This document shows positions 20,727-28,699 of a stretch of 64,000 nucleotides of DNA, one piece after another (the first letter of the stretch is position 1; each line of letters starts with the position of its first letter). The translations under genes and the position numbers were made by a program. A model generated the notes under the pieces. It worked only from the letters and a program-made list of their open reading frames with translations, did no database searches and was not told the DNA's origin. Source of the DNA: Nocardia sp. CC227C (GTDB taxonomy: Bacteria; Actinomycetota; Actinomycetes; Mycobacteriales; Mycobacteriaceae); NCBI RefSeq assembly GCF_030767025.1, contig NZ_JASITE010000005.1, positions 248,001 to 312,000 of the forward strand, read 5' to 3'.

Positions 20727-21755
20727 TCACCGCAGCGCGGCTTCCAGAATCGGCCAGGAGCGGTGGAAGGCGTCCTGCCAGTACATCCAGGAATGCGTTC
20801 CGGCGGGCTGGAATTCGACCGTCGCGGGTATGCCCAGCTCGGCCAGGCGGCCCGCCAGCCGGTGGGTGCACAGGTTGGTGGCGGCCTCGATCATGCCGCC
20901 GAGCACGATCTGATTGGCCAGGGTGACGGGTTCGCCGCCCACCAGCGGATTGCCGAGCGTGTCCGCGCGGCCCGGCAGGCCGGTCGCACTGGAGATGTAG
21001 ATGGTCTTGCCGCGCAGCTTGTCGGCATTGAGCACCGCGTCATGGCGCAGCCAGGCGGGATCGCCGGGCTCACCCCACATATTGCGGACGTCGGCGTCGG
21101 CGCGGGCGAGGACGAGTTCGATATAGGTGCGGCTGATGTCGTCGCTGGTGGAAGCGCACCCGCTGTAGGACGCCACCGCCCGGTACAGGTCGGGGGCGGC
21201 GATCGCGAGATTGAGCGCCGACGTGGCCGACATCGACACGCCCGCGATGGCATTGACGCCGGAGGTGCCCAGGGCCGCGTCGATGACGGGCGGCAGCTCC
21301 CGGGTGAGGAAGGTCGTCCACTTGTGACGGCCGATCTCGGGATCGTCCGCGTACCAGTCGGTGTAGTAGGAGAACGCGCCGCCGATCGGGGTCACCACAT
21401 TGACGTTCTTGTCGGCGAGGAACTGCACGATATCGGTCTGCCGATGCCAGTTCGCGCGGTCCTCACCGCCACCTGCCCCATTGAGCAGGTACAGCGTCGG
21501 CCGTGGCGCGCCGGTGTCGAACGGAGTGATCACGTGCAGTGTGATGACCCGGCCCATGGACGGCGAGTACACGTGCATGATCTGCTGCCGCTGCCCCGCC
21601 CGGTCGATGAGCACCAGTTCGGCCGTGCCGCGATCAGTTGAGGCGGGATCGGCCGTGGCGGGATCGGCCGTGGCCGTACCGGACGCGCCGGTCGAGCCCG
21701 CAGCGATCACGAGGCAGCCGATCGCCGCCAGCATCGACAATCTTCTCGCGAGCAT
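20727..21755 (-). CDS. Antigen-85-like secreted esterase/mycolyltransferase
   Basis: A 342-residue exported alpha/beta hydrolase. It starts at ATG behind AAGGAG and has an N-terminal signal peptide (residues 1 to about 30). Short repeats (ATADP) follow the probable cleavage site. The nucleophile is Ser174 in GVSMS, matching the GxSM elbow of the antigen 85 family, and a C-terminal GTHSWMYW carries the catalytic histidine. The line LYLLNGAGGGEDRANW also fits the family. Such enzymes move mycolyl groups onto trehalose or arabinogalactan in the cell envelope. Next to a glycolipid locus it may acylate the exported glycolipid, or it may be a general mycolyltransferase paralog. Confidence 0.9.
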   Translation of the reverse strand: MLARRLSMLAAIGCLVIAAGSTGASGTATADPATADPASTDRGTAELVLIDRAGQRQQIMHVYSPSMGRVITLHVITPFDTGAPRPTLYLLNGAGGGEDRANWHRQTDIVQFLADKNVNVVTPIGGAFSYYTDWYADDPEIGRHKWTTFLTRELPPVIDAALGTSGVNAIAGVSMSATSALNLAIAAPDLYRAVASYSGCASTSDDISRTYIELVLARADADVRNMWGEPGDPAWLRHDAVLNADKLRGKTIYISSATGLPGRADTLGNPLVGGEPVTLANQIVLGGMIEAATNLCTHRLAGRLAELGIPATVEFQPAGTHSWMYWQDAFHRSWPILEAALR

Positions 21756-21776
21756 CCGCTCACTCCTTGCTCGGTC

Positions 21777-21818
21777 ATCGCAGCTCGTACATCGCAGCGC
21801 GTGAATCGCAGCTCGTGA
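21777..21818 (+). repeat. Three tandem 14-bp repeats upstream of the esterase gene
   Basis: Units ATCGCAGCTCGTAC, ATCGCAGCGCGTGA and ATCGCAGCTCGTGA start at 21777, 21791 and 21805, 22-63 bp upstream of the esterase start codon. They could be part of its promoter or operator region, or simply a small minisatellite. Confidence 0.8.
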
Positions 21819-21825
21819 ATCACAC

Positions 21826-21857
21826 CGCCGCTCGCCCCATGGTCGGGGCGAGCGGCG
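21826..21857. terminator. 13-bp stem hairpin after the secreted-protein gene
   Basis: Perfect inverted repeat with arms at 21826-21838 and 21845-21857 and a 6-base loop, 20 bp beyond the stop codon of the minus-strand secreted-protein gene and before the esterase promoter region. There is no T-run, which is common for actinobacterial terminators. Confidence 0.7.
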
Positions 21858-21877
21858 CTGCTCCGGCGAGTGGGCCG

Positions 21878-22579
21878 TCAGCTGCCGAGGAACTTGCGCA
21901 GCGTCTCCGCCAGCACGTCACTGAACGAGCCGGTGGAGCTGAGCTGGCCGTCATTGGATCCGAGGCCGCTGTCGTCGAGGCTGCCGAGCACGGTCTCACC
22001 CGGATTGGCCCCGCGCGCGGTGAAGCACGCGGTCAGATTCGGCATCTCGTTGCTCACGCCGACCGTGCCCGCGACACCCACACCGCCGCTGGTGATCTGC
22101 TGGCCCGCACGCAGGCTGTCCGGCACCGGGTAGGTGATGTGCAGGGTCACCGGATTGCCGGAGTTGACGAACCAGCCGGTGCTGGTGACCTTCCAGCCAC
22201 CCGCGTTCGGGGTGGCGGTCACGTCCTCGGTGCGCTGGCCCGCACCCGCGTGGTACGCGGTGACGGCCACCTTCACCGGCGCGCCGAAGCCGGTGGGCGG
22301 GAAGTCGGTGATGGTGTTGACGTACGGATTGCCGATGCCGGTGGTGCCGATCTTCACGTCGTAGGTCACCGTGGTGCCGACGCCGATGCTCTCGGCGCTG
22401 GCGATCTTCTCGTAGGTATGCGTGATCCCCACGGTGCTGACGTCCTTCTTGGTCTGATAGCTGCGCACCTCGCAGCCATCATCCGCCGCGGCGAAGCCGG
22501 TGCCGGTGACGGCGCTCAGTCCCGCAAAGACGAGCGCGGTGGACGCCGTGAGTGCGGCCGTCCTCGTGGTTCGGAACAT
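21878..22579 (-). CDS. Secreted protein of unknown function
   Basis: A 233-residue exported protein. ATG at 22579 follows GAGGAG six bases upstream and begins a clear Sec signal peptide (MFRTTRTAALTAS then a hydrophobic stretch, cleavage near TGFAAA-DD). The open frame extends 33 codons further upstream but without a ribosome binding site. The mature part is rich in Gly, Thr, Val and Ser, with two cysteines far apart (in DGCEVRS and LTACFTA) that could form a disulfide. It looks like a beta-sandwich domain. I do not recognise a family with certainty. A 17-bp perfect palindrome lies about 100 bp upstream and may control it. Confidence 0.8.
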   Translation of the reverse strand: MFRTTRTAALTASTALVFAGLSAVTGTGFAAADDGCEVRSYQTKKDVSTVGITHTYEKIASAESIGVGTTVTYDVKIGTTGIGNPYVNTITDFPPTGFGAPVKVAVTAYHAGAGQRTEDVTATPNAGGWKVTSTGWFVNSGNPVTLHITYPVPDSLRAGQQITSGGVGVAGTVGVSNEMPNLTACFTARGANPGETVLGSLDDSGLGSNDGQLSSTGSFSDVLAETLRKFLGS

Positions 22580-22677
22580 ATTTCTCCTCGATGTGTCCCG
22601 AAAGACATTCCAGGACAAGGCAATAGCAACAGAGCCCTGCGGACGGCCCCGGGGCGGCGGTGGCCACCCGGCGGCCA

Positions 22678-22694
22678 AGTTAACACAGTTAACT
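22678..22694. promoter_or_regulatory. Perfect palindrome AGTTAAC-ACA-GTTAACT, probable operator
   Basis: Seven-base arms with a 3-base spacer in an A/T-rich patch within very G+C-rich DNA, 98 bp upstream of the secreted-protein start codon. Size and symmetry fit a TetR- or MarR-type operator. No regulator gene for it is obvious next door; the AraC gene at 23285 would not be expected to bind a perfect palindrome. Confidence 0.65.
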
Positions 22695-22822
22695 GGTCCC
22701 CCGTCCAGAAATTCTCATAATTTGACCTAGCAATGTTTCACCTCTTCCCCGGCGGTGAGCCACGAAAGCACGGATGAACGGTGGCGCGCCGGTGCGGAGC
22801 GGGATACCTCGAGCGGTGTCGG

Positions 22823-23224
22823 CTAGGCGAAGCGGTAGACGAGTCGATAGGTGTTGTCGCCGCCGGTGGATTCGTAGCCGCCGGTGCCGGTCAGGCCGGT
22901 GAGGTCCCCGGTGCCGGAGCCGGATACGACGGACCAGTCGGCGCGGGAATCGCCGGAGGCGTCGAAGGTGCCGGTCATGCGGAGCACGAAGGAGCCGGTG
23001 CGGCCCGCCAGGGTGCAGTGCATGCGTTGCAGACTGTCGAAACTGCCGCTGCCGTCGGCGTTGGCGCAGGTGATGCCGCGCCATTCCGCGTCGCCGACGA
23101 TGTCGCCGCCGTAGCGGTCGTGGCCGGTGGCCACGCCCAGTGCGGGGGCTCCGTCGGCGGGCGCGAACTCGGTTTGTTCCCAGGACTTCGATTCGATGGT
23201 GCCGGTGGCAATCGTGTCGTTCAT
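22823..23224 (-). CDS. DUF3224 domain protein
   Basis: A 133-residue protein matching DUF3224: a start like TIESKSWEQTEF, then a beta-barrel-like core with repeated Gly-Thr motifs and the ending TGGYESTGGDNTYRLVYRF. Family members are small cytosolic proteins related in fold to the allene oxide cyclase-like barrels; no activity is established. There is no signal peptide. The gene is divergent from the AraC-type regulator with only 60 bp between starts, so the regulator probably controls it. Confidence 0.88.
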   Translation of the reverse strand: MNDTIATGTIESKSWEQTEFAPADGAPALGVATGHDRYGGDIVGDAEWRGITCANADGSGSFDSLQRMHCTLAGRTGSFVLRMTGTFDASGDSRADWSVVSGSGTGDLTGLTGTGGYESTGGDNTYRLVYRFA

Positions 23225-23284
23225 GACCCGACGCTAAGGTCGAGGGGGTATCCCGGTCTTGAACAAACGCGAACGCGGAGCGCC

Positions 23285-24085
23285 ATGGATTCGACCACCG
23301 ACAGCCCACCGCGCGGCCTCCTCGACCCGCGGGCGGGGGCCGGTGTGTATCGCGAGGGCTTCATCCCGGTATCGGAGGACCTGGCCGATATCGTGGCGCA
23401 CTGCTGGACGGTCCGCTGGGATCTGCGTGGGCGCGAGCCGTTCGAAGTGGAGGTGCTCCCGAGTCCGGCCGTGGTGCTGGCTGTCGACGACGCACGGTGC
23501 CGGGTACACGGCGTGCTGCGCGGAAAGTACGTGCAGCGGCTGGCCGAACAGGGCGACATCTTCGGAATCACTTTCCGCCCGGCCGGATTTCGCACCCTCG
23601 TCGGACGACCGGTCGCCGAGCTCACCGATCGGGTGGTGCCGGGTGCCGAACTGTTCGGCTCCGACGCCGAACGACTCGCCGCGCGCATCGGCGCGGAATC
23701 CGATACCGAGGTACGCCGCTGTCTCGCGGAAGAATTCGTTCGCCGGTGCAGTGTCGTCGAATCCGGGCGTACCGCACTGCTCAACGAGATGGTGGACGCG
23801 ATCCTCACCGATCGCACCATCGTGCGCGTCGATGACCTCACAGATCGCTTCGGATTCGGAAAACGTCACTTGCAGAAGCTGTTTCGCGAACACATCGGGA
23901 TCTCCCCGAAGTGGGCCATCCAGCGCCACCGCCTGCACGAGGCCGCCCAGCGCCTGGACGAGGGGCACACGGATCTCGCCGCCCTCGCCGCCGAACTGGG
24001 TTACGCCGATCAGGCGCACTTCGCCCGCGACTTCAAGACGGTGGTCGGCCGCTCACCCGCCGCCTATCGAGGCGGTGCGCACTGA
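23285..24085 (+). CDS. AraC-family transcriptional regulator
   Basis: A 266-residue regulator. The N-terminal part (DUF6597-like, about 1-140) contains EVLPSPAVVLAVDD and the line FGITFRPAGFRTLVGRPVAEL. The C-terminal two helix-turn-helix units (about 165-262) include RFGFGKRHLQKLFREHIGISPKWAIQR and ELGYADQAHFARDFKTVVGRSPAAYR, the classic AraC signature. ATG at 23285 was chosen because the N-terminal domain begins right after it; the ribosome binding site is modest. Divergent from the DUF3224 gene, it likely regulates that gene and itself. Confidence 0.93.
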   Translation: MDSTTDSPPRGLLDPRAGAGVYREGFIPVSEDLADIVAHCWTVRWDLRGREPFEVEVLPSPAVVLAVDDARCRVHGVLRGKYVQRLAEQGDIFGITFRPAGFRTLVGRPVAELTDRVVPGAELFGSDAERLAARIGAESDTEVRRCLAEEFVRRCSVVESGRTALLNEMVDAILTDRTIVRVDDLTDRFGFGKRHLQKLFREHIGISPKWAIQRHRLHEAAQRLDEGHTDLAALAAELGYADQAHFARDFKTVVGRSPAAYRGGAH

Positions 24086-24091
24086 GCAGCG

Positions 24092-25114
24092 TCATATGAG
24101 CTGCCTACGCCGCCGCGCCAGCAGAATCGCGAAAGCGGGCACGCCGAGCAGTGCGGTGACCACCCCGACCGGCACCTCGCGGGCGCCGAAAGCACTGCGG
24201 GCGAGGGTGTCCGCCCACACCATGAACACCGCGCCGAGCAGCACCGTGACCGGCAGCAGCCGGGCGTGGCCGGGACCGACGAGGAAACGGGCGGCATGCG
24301 GCAGCACCAGGCCGACGAATCCGATCGCACCCGCCGCGCTCACCAGCGCCGCCGTCACCACGGCCGTGATCAGCAGCAGCACCAGCCGGGTCCGGCCCAC
24401 CGCGACGCCGAGGGCCGCGGCCGCGTCGGAGCCGAAAGCGAAGGCGTCCAGCGTCGGCGCGTACCACAGGCAGATCACGCAGCCGCCCGCGACGACAGTG
24501 GCGCAGACGGCCACATCCGACCAGGTCGCCCCGGCCAGCGAGCCGAGCAGCCAGAACAGCACGCCGCGGGTCTGTTCGGCATTGGCCGACCACAGCACGG
24601 TGAGCGAGGTGAGCGCCGAGAACAGCTGCGTACACGCCACACCCGCGAGAATCATCCGGTCCGGGGTGCCGCCCGCACTGTAGGCCAGGGCCAGCATGAG
24701 CGTGAACGACAGCACCGCGCCGAGGAACGCCCCGCCCGACAGCGTCAGCGCCCCCGACCCGACGCCGACCACCGCCACCAGCACCGCCCCGGTGGACGCG
24801 CCCGAGGAGACGCCGAGGACGAAGGGATCGGCGAGAGTATTGCGCAGCAGCGATTGCAGAATGGCTCCGCACAGCGCCAGCCCCGCCCCGCAGATCGCCG
24901 CCAGCACCGCACGCGGCAACCGCAACTGCCAGACGATGCCGTCGGCCAGTCGACCGGCCGACGACGTCCCCAGTCCGAGATGCTGTCCGACAATGGAGTA
25001 GACATCATGCACGGAGACGTCGGCGGGGCCGATGGACACCGTCAGGGCGATCGAAAGACACAGCAGGACACCGCAACCCAGGCAGATCGACGCCGCGCGC
25101 CGGGTGCGGGTCAA
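24092..25114 (-). CDS. FecCD-type ABC transporter permease
   Basis: A 340-residue permease with roughly nine or ten membrane segments. It carries the family signatures RLPRAVLAAICGAGLALCGAILQ (about residues 60-82), LADPFVLGVSSGA and, near the C-terminus, GFVGLVLPHAAR. TTG at 25114 overlaps the stop of the binding-protein gene (TTGA), so the two form an operon. FecCD permeases import iron-siderophores, haem or cobalamin; a related subgroup is annotated as F420-0 transporters. No ATPase gene follows, since the next gene is the convergent AraC gene six bases away. The ATPase must be supplied from elsewhere. Confidence 0.95.
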   Translation of the reverse strand: MTRTRRAASICLGCGVLLCLSIALTVSIGPADVSVHDVYSIVGQHLGLGTSSAGRLADGIVWQLRLPRAVLAAICGAGLALCGAILQSLLRNTLADPFVLGVSSGASTGAVLVAVVGVGSGALTLSGGAFLGAVLSFTLMLALAYSAGGTPDRMILAGVACTQLFSALTSLTVLWSANAEQTRGVLFWLLGSLAGATWSDVAVCATVVAGGCVICLWYAPTLDAFAFGSDAAAALGVAVGRTRLVLLLITAVVTAALVSAAGAIGFVGLVLPHAARFLVGPGHARLLPVTVLLGAVFMVWADTLARSAFGAREVPVGVVTALLGVPAFAILLARRRRQLI

Positions 25115-26169
25115 CGCACCGAGGCGAGACCGTCCGCCAGCTTCTCGATGGCGCCGATCTCGCGGATTCCCGGATCCAGCTCCGAGCCGGTCATGACGAC
25201 ATAGCGCTTGCCCTGCACCGCCCGCATCCGGTTGGTCGCCGGATTCGATTCGAGGAACTCGATCTTCGTGGTGAGCGCGTCACCCTCGATGCGCTGGCGG
25301 CTGAGATCGGCGAGCACCAGCACATCGGGATCGCTGGCGACGACCGCCTCCCAGCTGATCTCGGGCCAGTCCTCGCGCTCGTCGGCGAAGACATTGCGGG
25401 CGCCGACCTCGCGGGCGTACATGCCGGGGGCGGAACAGCATCCGGCCATGTAGGGGGCCTTGATGCCGGAGAACCAGAAGGCGACCGTCGGCTCGGAGGT
25501 GGCGTTCAGCTTCGCCGTCGCCGCCGCCAGCCGTCCGCGCAGCTCGTCGACCAGCTGCGCGCCCCGCTCCTGCACATCGAAGATCCGGGCCAGTTCGGTG
25601 ATCTCCTGGAACAGCGTCTCGATGCCGAGCGGCTCGGTGCGGGTGACGGTCTCACCCTCGACCGTCGCCCCCGCGCACACCGACGGTGACTGATAGGTGG
25701 GAATGCCGAGCTGCGCGAAACGCGACCGCTCCGCGACCACGGCGGGGGTGAAGGTGTGCGCGCTCGCCGAGGTCACGATATCGGGCTCGGTGTCCAGCAC
25801 CGCCTCCAGCGAGGGATCGTTGTCGGCGAGCCGCGGCACCGTCGCATTGTCGGCCTCCAGGTCCGGAAGCACCGGATCGAACCAGGTCGAGGTGCCCACC
25901 ATGCGATCGGCGAGCCCCAGCGACAGCAGGATCTCCGTGGACGCCTGATACAGCGACACCGCCCGCGCGGGCGCTTGGTCGAACGTCACCTCCACACCGC
26001 AGTTCTCGATGGTCAGCGGATAGCTGGTGCGGCCGGGGGCTTCCGGCGCGCCGCTGGCGGCGGTCTCGGCCGTCTCGGCGGACCCACCGCACGCGGTCAG
26101 CCCGGCGACGAGGCAGCCGACCAGGCCCAGGAGCGAAAGCAGCCGCGCCGGGCGCGTCGTCGATGTCAT
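25111..26169 (-). CDS. ABC transporter substrate-binding lipoprotein (FepB/BtuF type)
   Basis: A lipoprotein of about 352 residues with a lipobox ending in L-T-A-C (near residue 30 from the ATG). ATG at 26169 is preferred; a GTG nine bases upstream is possible. The periplasmic-binding fold includes LGLADRMVGTSTWFDP, a helix-rich backbone, and DPDVLVLADLSR near the end. The segment with GCCSAPGMYAREVGARN resembles the subgroup annotated as F420-0-binding proteins, but iron-siderophore or corrinoid binding is equally possible. It sits upstream of and overlaps the permease gene. Confidence 0.9.
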   Translation of the reverse strand: MTSTTRPARLLSLLGLVGCLVAGLTACGGSAETAETAASGAPEAPGRTSYPLTIENCGVEVTFDQAPARAVSLYQASTEILLSLGLADRMVGTSTWFDPVLPDLEADNATVPRLADNDPSLEAVLDTEPDIVTSASAHTFTPAVVAERSRFAQLGIPTYQSPSVCAGATVEGETVTRTEPLGIETLFQEITELARIFDVQERGAQLVDELRGRLAAATAKLNATSEPTVAFWFSGIKAPYMAGCCSAPGMYAREVGARNVFADEREDWPEISWEAVVASDPDVLVLADLSRQRIEGDALTTKIEFLESNPATNRMRAVQGKRYVVMTGSELDPGIREIGAIEKLADGLASVR

Positions 26170-26294
26170 GGCGAGCACCGTATCAAGATCGATGGTGGCG
26201 GCTTTCCGCGCGCGGGACTTGCCTCCGGGCCGCTCCTCGGCCAGGGTTGACTCCGATTCGACGCCGCTCGGCCGACGACGAGAGAGAGGCGAAC

Positions 26295-26441
26295 GTGCGC
26301 CCGAACGACCGCGGACCCCGCCGCCGGGTAGCGCGCTTCGCCCTGCTGCTGCTCTGGCTGTTCAGCACGGCGTGGACGGTCGGCTGGCTGCTCGAGGGCC
26401 AGTCCGCCACCTCCGCACCGCCCGCGATTCACGGGCACTGA
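26295..26441 (+). CDS. Small single-pass membrane protein
   Basis: A 48-residue open frame starting at GTG behind GAGAGAGGC. It has a basic N-terminus (RPNDRGPRRRVAR), one hydrophobic helix (FALLLLWLFSTAWTVGWLL) and a short polar tail ending in HGH. Charge distribution predicts N-in topology. It is divergent from the ABC operon with about 125 bp between. No family recognised; it could be a non-coding coincidence, though the start context and composition look real. Confidence 0.45.
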   Translation: MRPNDRGPRRRVARFALLLLWLFSTAWTVGWLLEGQSATSAPPAIHGH

Positions 26442-26513
26442 CCGAGATCCGGCATCGGCGATCGGCCCGCGCCCATCGACCGCTCCGGCTGTGCCGGGCG
26501 GGAATCGCCGCGA

Positions 26514-27059
26514 CTACACCAGCCGGTGTTCCTCGACCGGCGTCGTCAGGGTGGTGCCGTTCAACTCCAGGTACAGCAGCCGCTCGGTGACCGAGAGGGT
26601 CGCGGTGTTGCGGCGGTCCAGGGTCGCGGCGGCCGCGTCGATGAAGGTGCGGTCGAGGCTGTAGACCGGGATGTCCTCGGCGCGGTGGATCTTCTTGCCG
26701 ACCAGTTGGGCCAGCACCTTGGCCGGGTCGCGGTGGTGGGTGTAGAGGGCGGTGCGGTCGGCGAGTTTGCTGGCGCGGTGTAGTCGGTCGGCGTCGGGCG
26801 CGCCGACTTCGATCCAGGCCGTGATGCGGCCGGTGAGGTCGCGGGCCAGGACGGCGGGCTCATCGGTGGAGGAGACGCCGCCCTCGCTGAAGGTGATGCC
26901 GTCGGTGTACTCGAGGCAGTAGGCCAGCAGCCGGGTGAGCATGAAGGCGGGTGTCTCGGATGGATGGCGGGCGACGCGCAACTCCACCTCCTGGTAGACG
27001 CCGCGATCGACGTCGGCCAGGTTGACGGAGAAGCTGTACAGCGTCGCACTCAGGGCCAT
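26514..27059 (-). CDS. YaeQ family protein
   Basis: A 181-residue member of the YaeQ family. It matches the family opening (MALSATLYSFSVNLADVDRGVYQEVELRVARHPSET), with the conserved ARHPSETP and the later region FSEGGVSSTDEPAVLARDLTGRITAWIEVGAPDADRLH. The fold is related to PD-(D/E)XK nucleases, but the function of YaeQ is not established. ATG at 27059 gives the normal family length; further upstream codons do not resemble the family. It is flanked by the small membrane gene and DUF6069 without evidence of an operon. Confidence 0.93.
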   Translation of the reverse strand: MALSATLYSFSVNLADVDRGVYQEVELRVARHPSETPAFMLTRLLAYCLEYTDGITFSEGGVSSTDEPAVLARDLTGRITAWIEVGAPDADRLHRASKLADRTALYTHHRDPAKVLAQLVGKKIHRAEDIPVYSLDRTFIDAAAATLDRRNTATLSVTERLLYLELNGTTLTTPVEEHRLV

Positions 27060-27238
27060 AGGCGCAGAAGCATAGTCGCGAGCCGGTCCAACCTCGTCAG
27101 CCACACGGATCCGTGATCCGCCGGACACCCGGAGCTGTGATCCGCGACACCGCACCTCGAATCGGATTGACCTCAACAATCATTGAGGTTTCAAGATGGT
27201 CTCACACGAACTTCACAGCTTCTACTCAGGAGGTCATC

Positions 27239-27685
27239 ATGACGACCGCAGCCACCACCCGCCCCACCCGCAATGCCATCAGCGTGCCCGCGCTGAGCCG
27301 CCCGGTCGCCGTCCTCGGCACGATCGCCGCAGCCGTCCTGGTCAACCTGGTCGTCTGGCTGATCGGCGCGGCGGCGGGCGGTTCCTTCGAGATGACGAAC
27401 GAGGGTGTGGCGCAGTCCGTGGCGCCGGGCGGCATCGTCATCCTGACCGTCGTCCCGATGCTGGTCGGCCTCACCGCCGCCGCCCTGCTGTCCTACAAGT
27501 GGGTGGGCGTGCTGCGGACCGCGGGCGTGATCGGCTCGGTGCTGGCGGTCGCGACCATCGCCCTGACCGTCGACGCCGATTTCGACACCGCCTCCACCAT
27601 CGCCCTGTCGATCACCCACCTGACCCTGGTGCCCGCCCTGATCATCGCGACCGAGGGCATGCGGCGCACGTTGATCGAGCGTTGA
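27239..27685 (+). CDS. DUF6069 membrane protein
   Basis: A 148-residue protein with four predicted membrane helices, in the regions AVLGTIAAAVLVNLVVWLIG, GIVILTVVPMLVGLTAAALLS, TAGVIGSVLAVATIAL and SIALSITHLTLVPALII. The start is ATG behind a strong AGGAGG. The layout fits the DUF6069 family of actinobacteria; function unknown. A hairpin terminator follows 12 bp after the stop. Confidence 0.88.
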   Translation: MTTAATTRPTRNAISVPALSRPVAVLGTIAAAVLVNLVVWLIGAAAGGSFEMTNEGVAQSVAPGGIVILTVVPMLVGLTAAALLSYKWVGVLRTAGVIGSVLAVATIALTVDADFDTASTIALSITHLTLVPALIIATEGMRRTLIER

Positions 27686-27696
27686 GCACCCGACCC

Positions 27697-27723
27697 GGCC
27701 CGCATCCACCACGGATGCGGGCC
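27697..27723 (+). terminator. Intrinsic-type terminator of the DUF6069 gene
   Basis: Perfect 11-bp stem (27697-27707 with 27713-27723), 5-base loop, followed by GTTTCG, 12 bp downstream of the stop codon. Confidence 0.8.
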
Positions 27724-27791
27724 GTTTCGCCGTGCGGCGACAACGATTGCCGGGTGACGCCCCGCTGTTCGCGAGACCGGCGGCGTTCACA

Positions 27792-27959
27792 TCAGTAGGC
27801 GAGGCAGTCGTCGTAGCCATCGGCGGTCAGGGGCACCCAGGAGCGGTCGTTGCGATTGTCGTACTGCGCGTCGTCGAACGCGGCCCGGATGCGCTCGGTC
27901 AGCAGCGGCACCGCGGCCTGGTCGACCGTACGGCCGGTAACGCCGGGCAAGTCTGTCAT
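27792..27959 (-). CDS. Small hypothetical acidic protein
   Basis: A 55-residue open frame with ATG at 27959 and GAGGAGG about 10 bp upstream. It is acidic, with the C-terminal part SWVPLTADGYDDCLAY, and has no signal or membrane segment. The gene lies convergent to the DUF6069 gene. No family recognised. The clear ribosome binding site is the main support. Confidence 0.5.
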   Translation of the reverse strand: MTDLPGVTGRTVDQAAVPLLTERIRAAFDDAQYDNRNDRSWVPLTADGYDDCLAY

Positions 27960-28168
27960 AGCGCCGAATACCTCCTCGGGCATGCGAATAGCTCGGTGAT
28001 AACGGGTGCGGGGGTGGGCCCGGTATCGACCGGCCGAGCCCACCTGTAACGGAGGAGTCGAATGAAGCGTTCGCGAGGGAAGATATCTCTTGTCGATTCG
28101 GAAACGGGCATCACCTCACTTCCATCCGCAACGGACATCTCCACGTCGGTACGACGCGAGTTCGTGGG

Positions 28169-28591
28169 TCAGGCGTTGATGGCCTGGCGCTCGTGGTCGG
28201 CGCGGACGATCTCGATCTTGCGGGGCTTGGCCTGTTCCGCGATCGGAATCACCAAGCGCAGCACGCCGTCTCGGTAGTCGGCGCGAATCCGGTCGGTATC
28301 GAGACTCTCGCCGAGGAACAGTTGGCGGCTGAACACGCCGCGGGGGCGTTCCGCGGCGATCATCGACCTGCCCTGGTCCAGTTCCGGGCGGCTGGCCCGG
28401 ACCGTCACCACATTGCGTTCGACGTCCAGATCCAGGGAGTTCGGGTCGATGCCGGGCAGATCCAGCTCCACCAGGAATTCGTCCCCGTCGCGCCAGGCGT
28501 CCATCGGCATCGCCGCCGGACGTGCCGCAGTGCCGAACACCTGCTGCGTCCACCGGTCCAGATCGCGGAACGGATCCGTGCGCATCAGCAT
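28169..28591 (-). CDS. hsp20: Hsp20/alpha-crystallin small heat-shock protein
   Basis: A 140-residue ATP-independent holdase chaperone. It opens with [20 protein letters not shown], typical of actinobacterial Hsp18/Acr proteins, followed by the alpha-crystallin domain (about 35-125) with [19 protein letters not shown] and the closing [12 protein letters not shown] (GVL motif). ATG at 28591 was chosen because GGAGG lies 8 bp upstream; the GTG nine bases further up would leave no room for it. A CIRCE element overlaps its probable promoter, which indicates HrcA control and heat induction. Confidence 0.96.
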   Translation of the reverse strand: MLMRTDPFRDLDRWTQQVFGTAARPAAMPMDAWRDGDEFLVELDLPGIDPNSLDLDVERNVVTVRASRPELDQGRSMIAAERPRGVFSRQLFLGESLDTDRIRADYRDGVLRLVIPIAEQAKPRKIEIVRADHERQAINA

Positions 28592-28642
28592 GGTCGCCAC
28601 CTCCAGCTCACTCCAATCTCACTCGCAGTGGGTTAGATAACT

Positions 28643-28658
28643 TATGTCTGATGACATA
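28643..28658. promoter_or_regulatory. Second inverted repeat TATGTC-TGAT-GACATA downstream of the hsp20 promoter
   Basis: Perfect 6-bp arms with a 4-base spacer, placed just after the -10 element and so in the transcript start region of hsp20. On the minus strand it contains TGTCATC, identical to one half of the RheA operator known for Streptomyces hsp18, but the second half-site spacing does not match. It may be a second operator. Confidence 0.5.
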
Positions 28659-28663
28659 GATAT

Positions 28664-28693
28664 TATTTAGCACTCTACATAGGAGAGTGCAAG
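28664..28693 (-). promoter_or_regulatory. hsp20 promoter overlapped by a CIRCE (HrcA) operator
   Basis: On the plus strand, 28667-28693 reads TTAGCACTC-N9-GAGTGCAAG, matching the CIRCE consensus TTAGCACTC-N9-GAGTGCTAA at 16 of 18 arm positions. On the minus strand the same bases contain a -35 hexamer TTGCAC (28692-28687) and a -10 TAAATA (28669-28664) with 17-bp spacing. HrcA bound here would block the promoter until heat inactivates it. The CIRCE sequence is diagnostic; the promoter elements are my reading. Confidence 0.85.
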
Positions 28694-28699
28694 CCCGAT

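Noticed and set aside
28062..28277. A plus-strand small frame over the hsp20 3' region.
   Set aside because: It overlaps the hsp20 coding end in antisense, has no ribosome binding site and no recognisable features.
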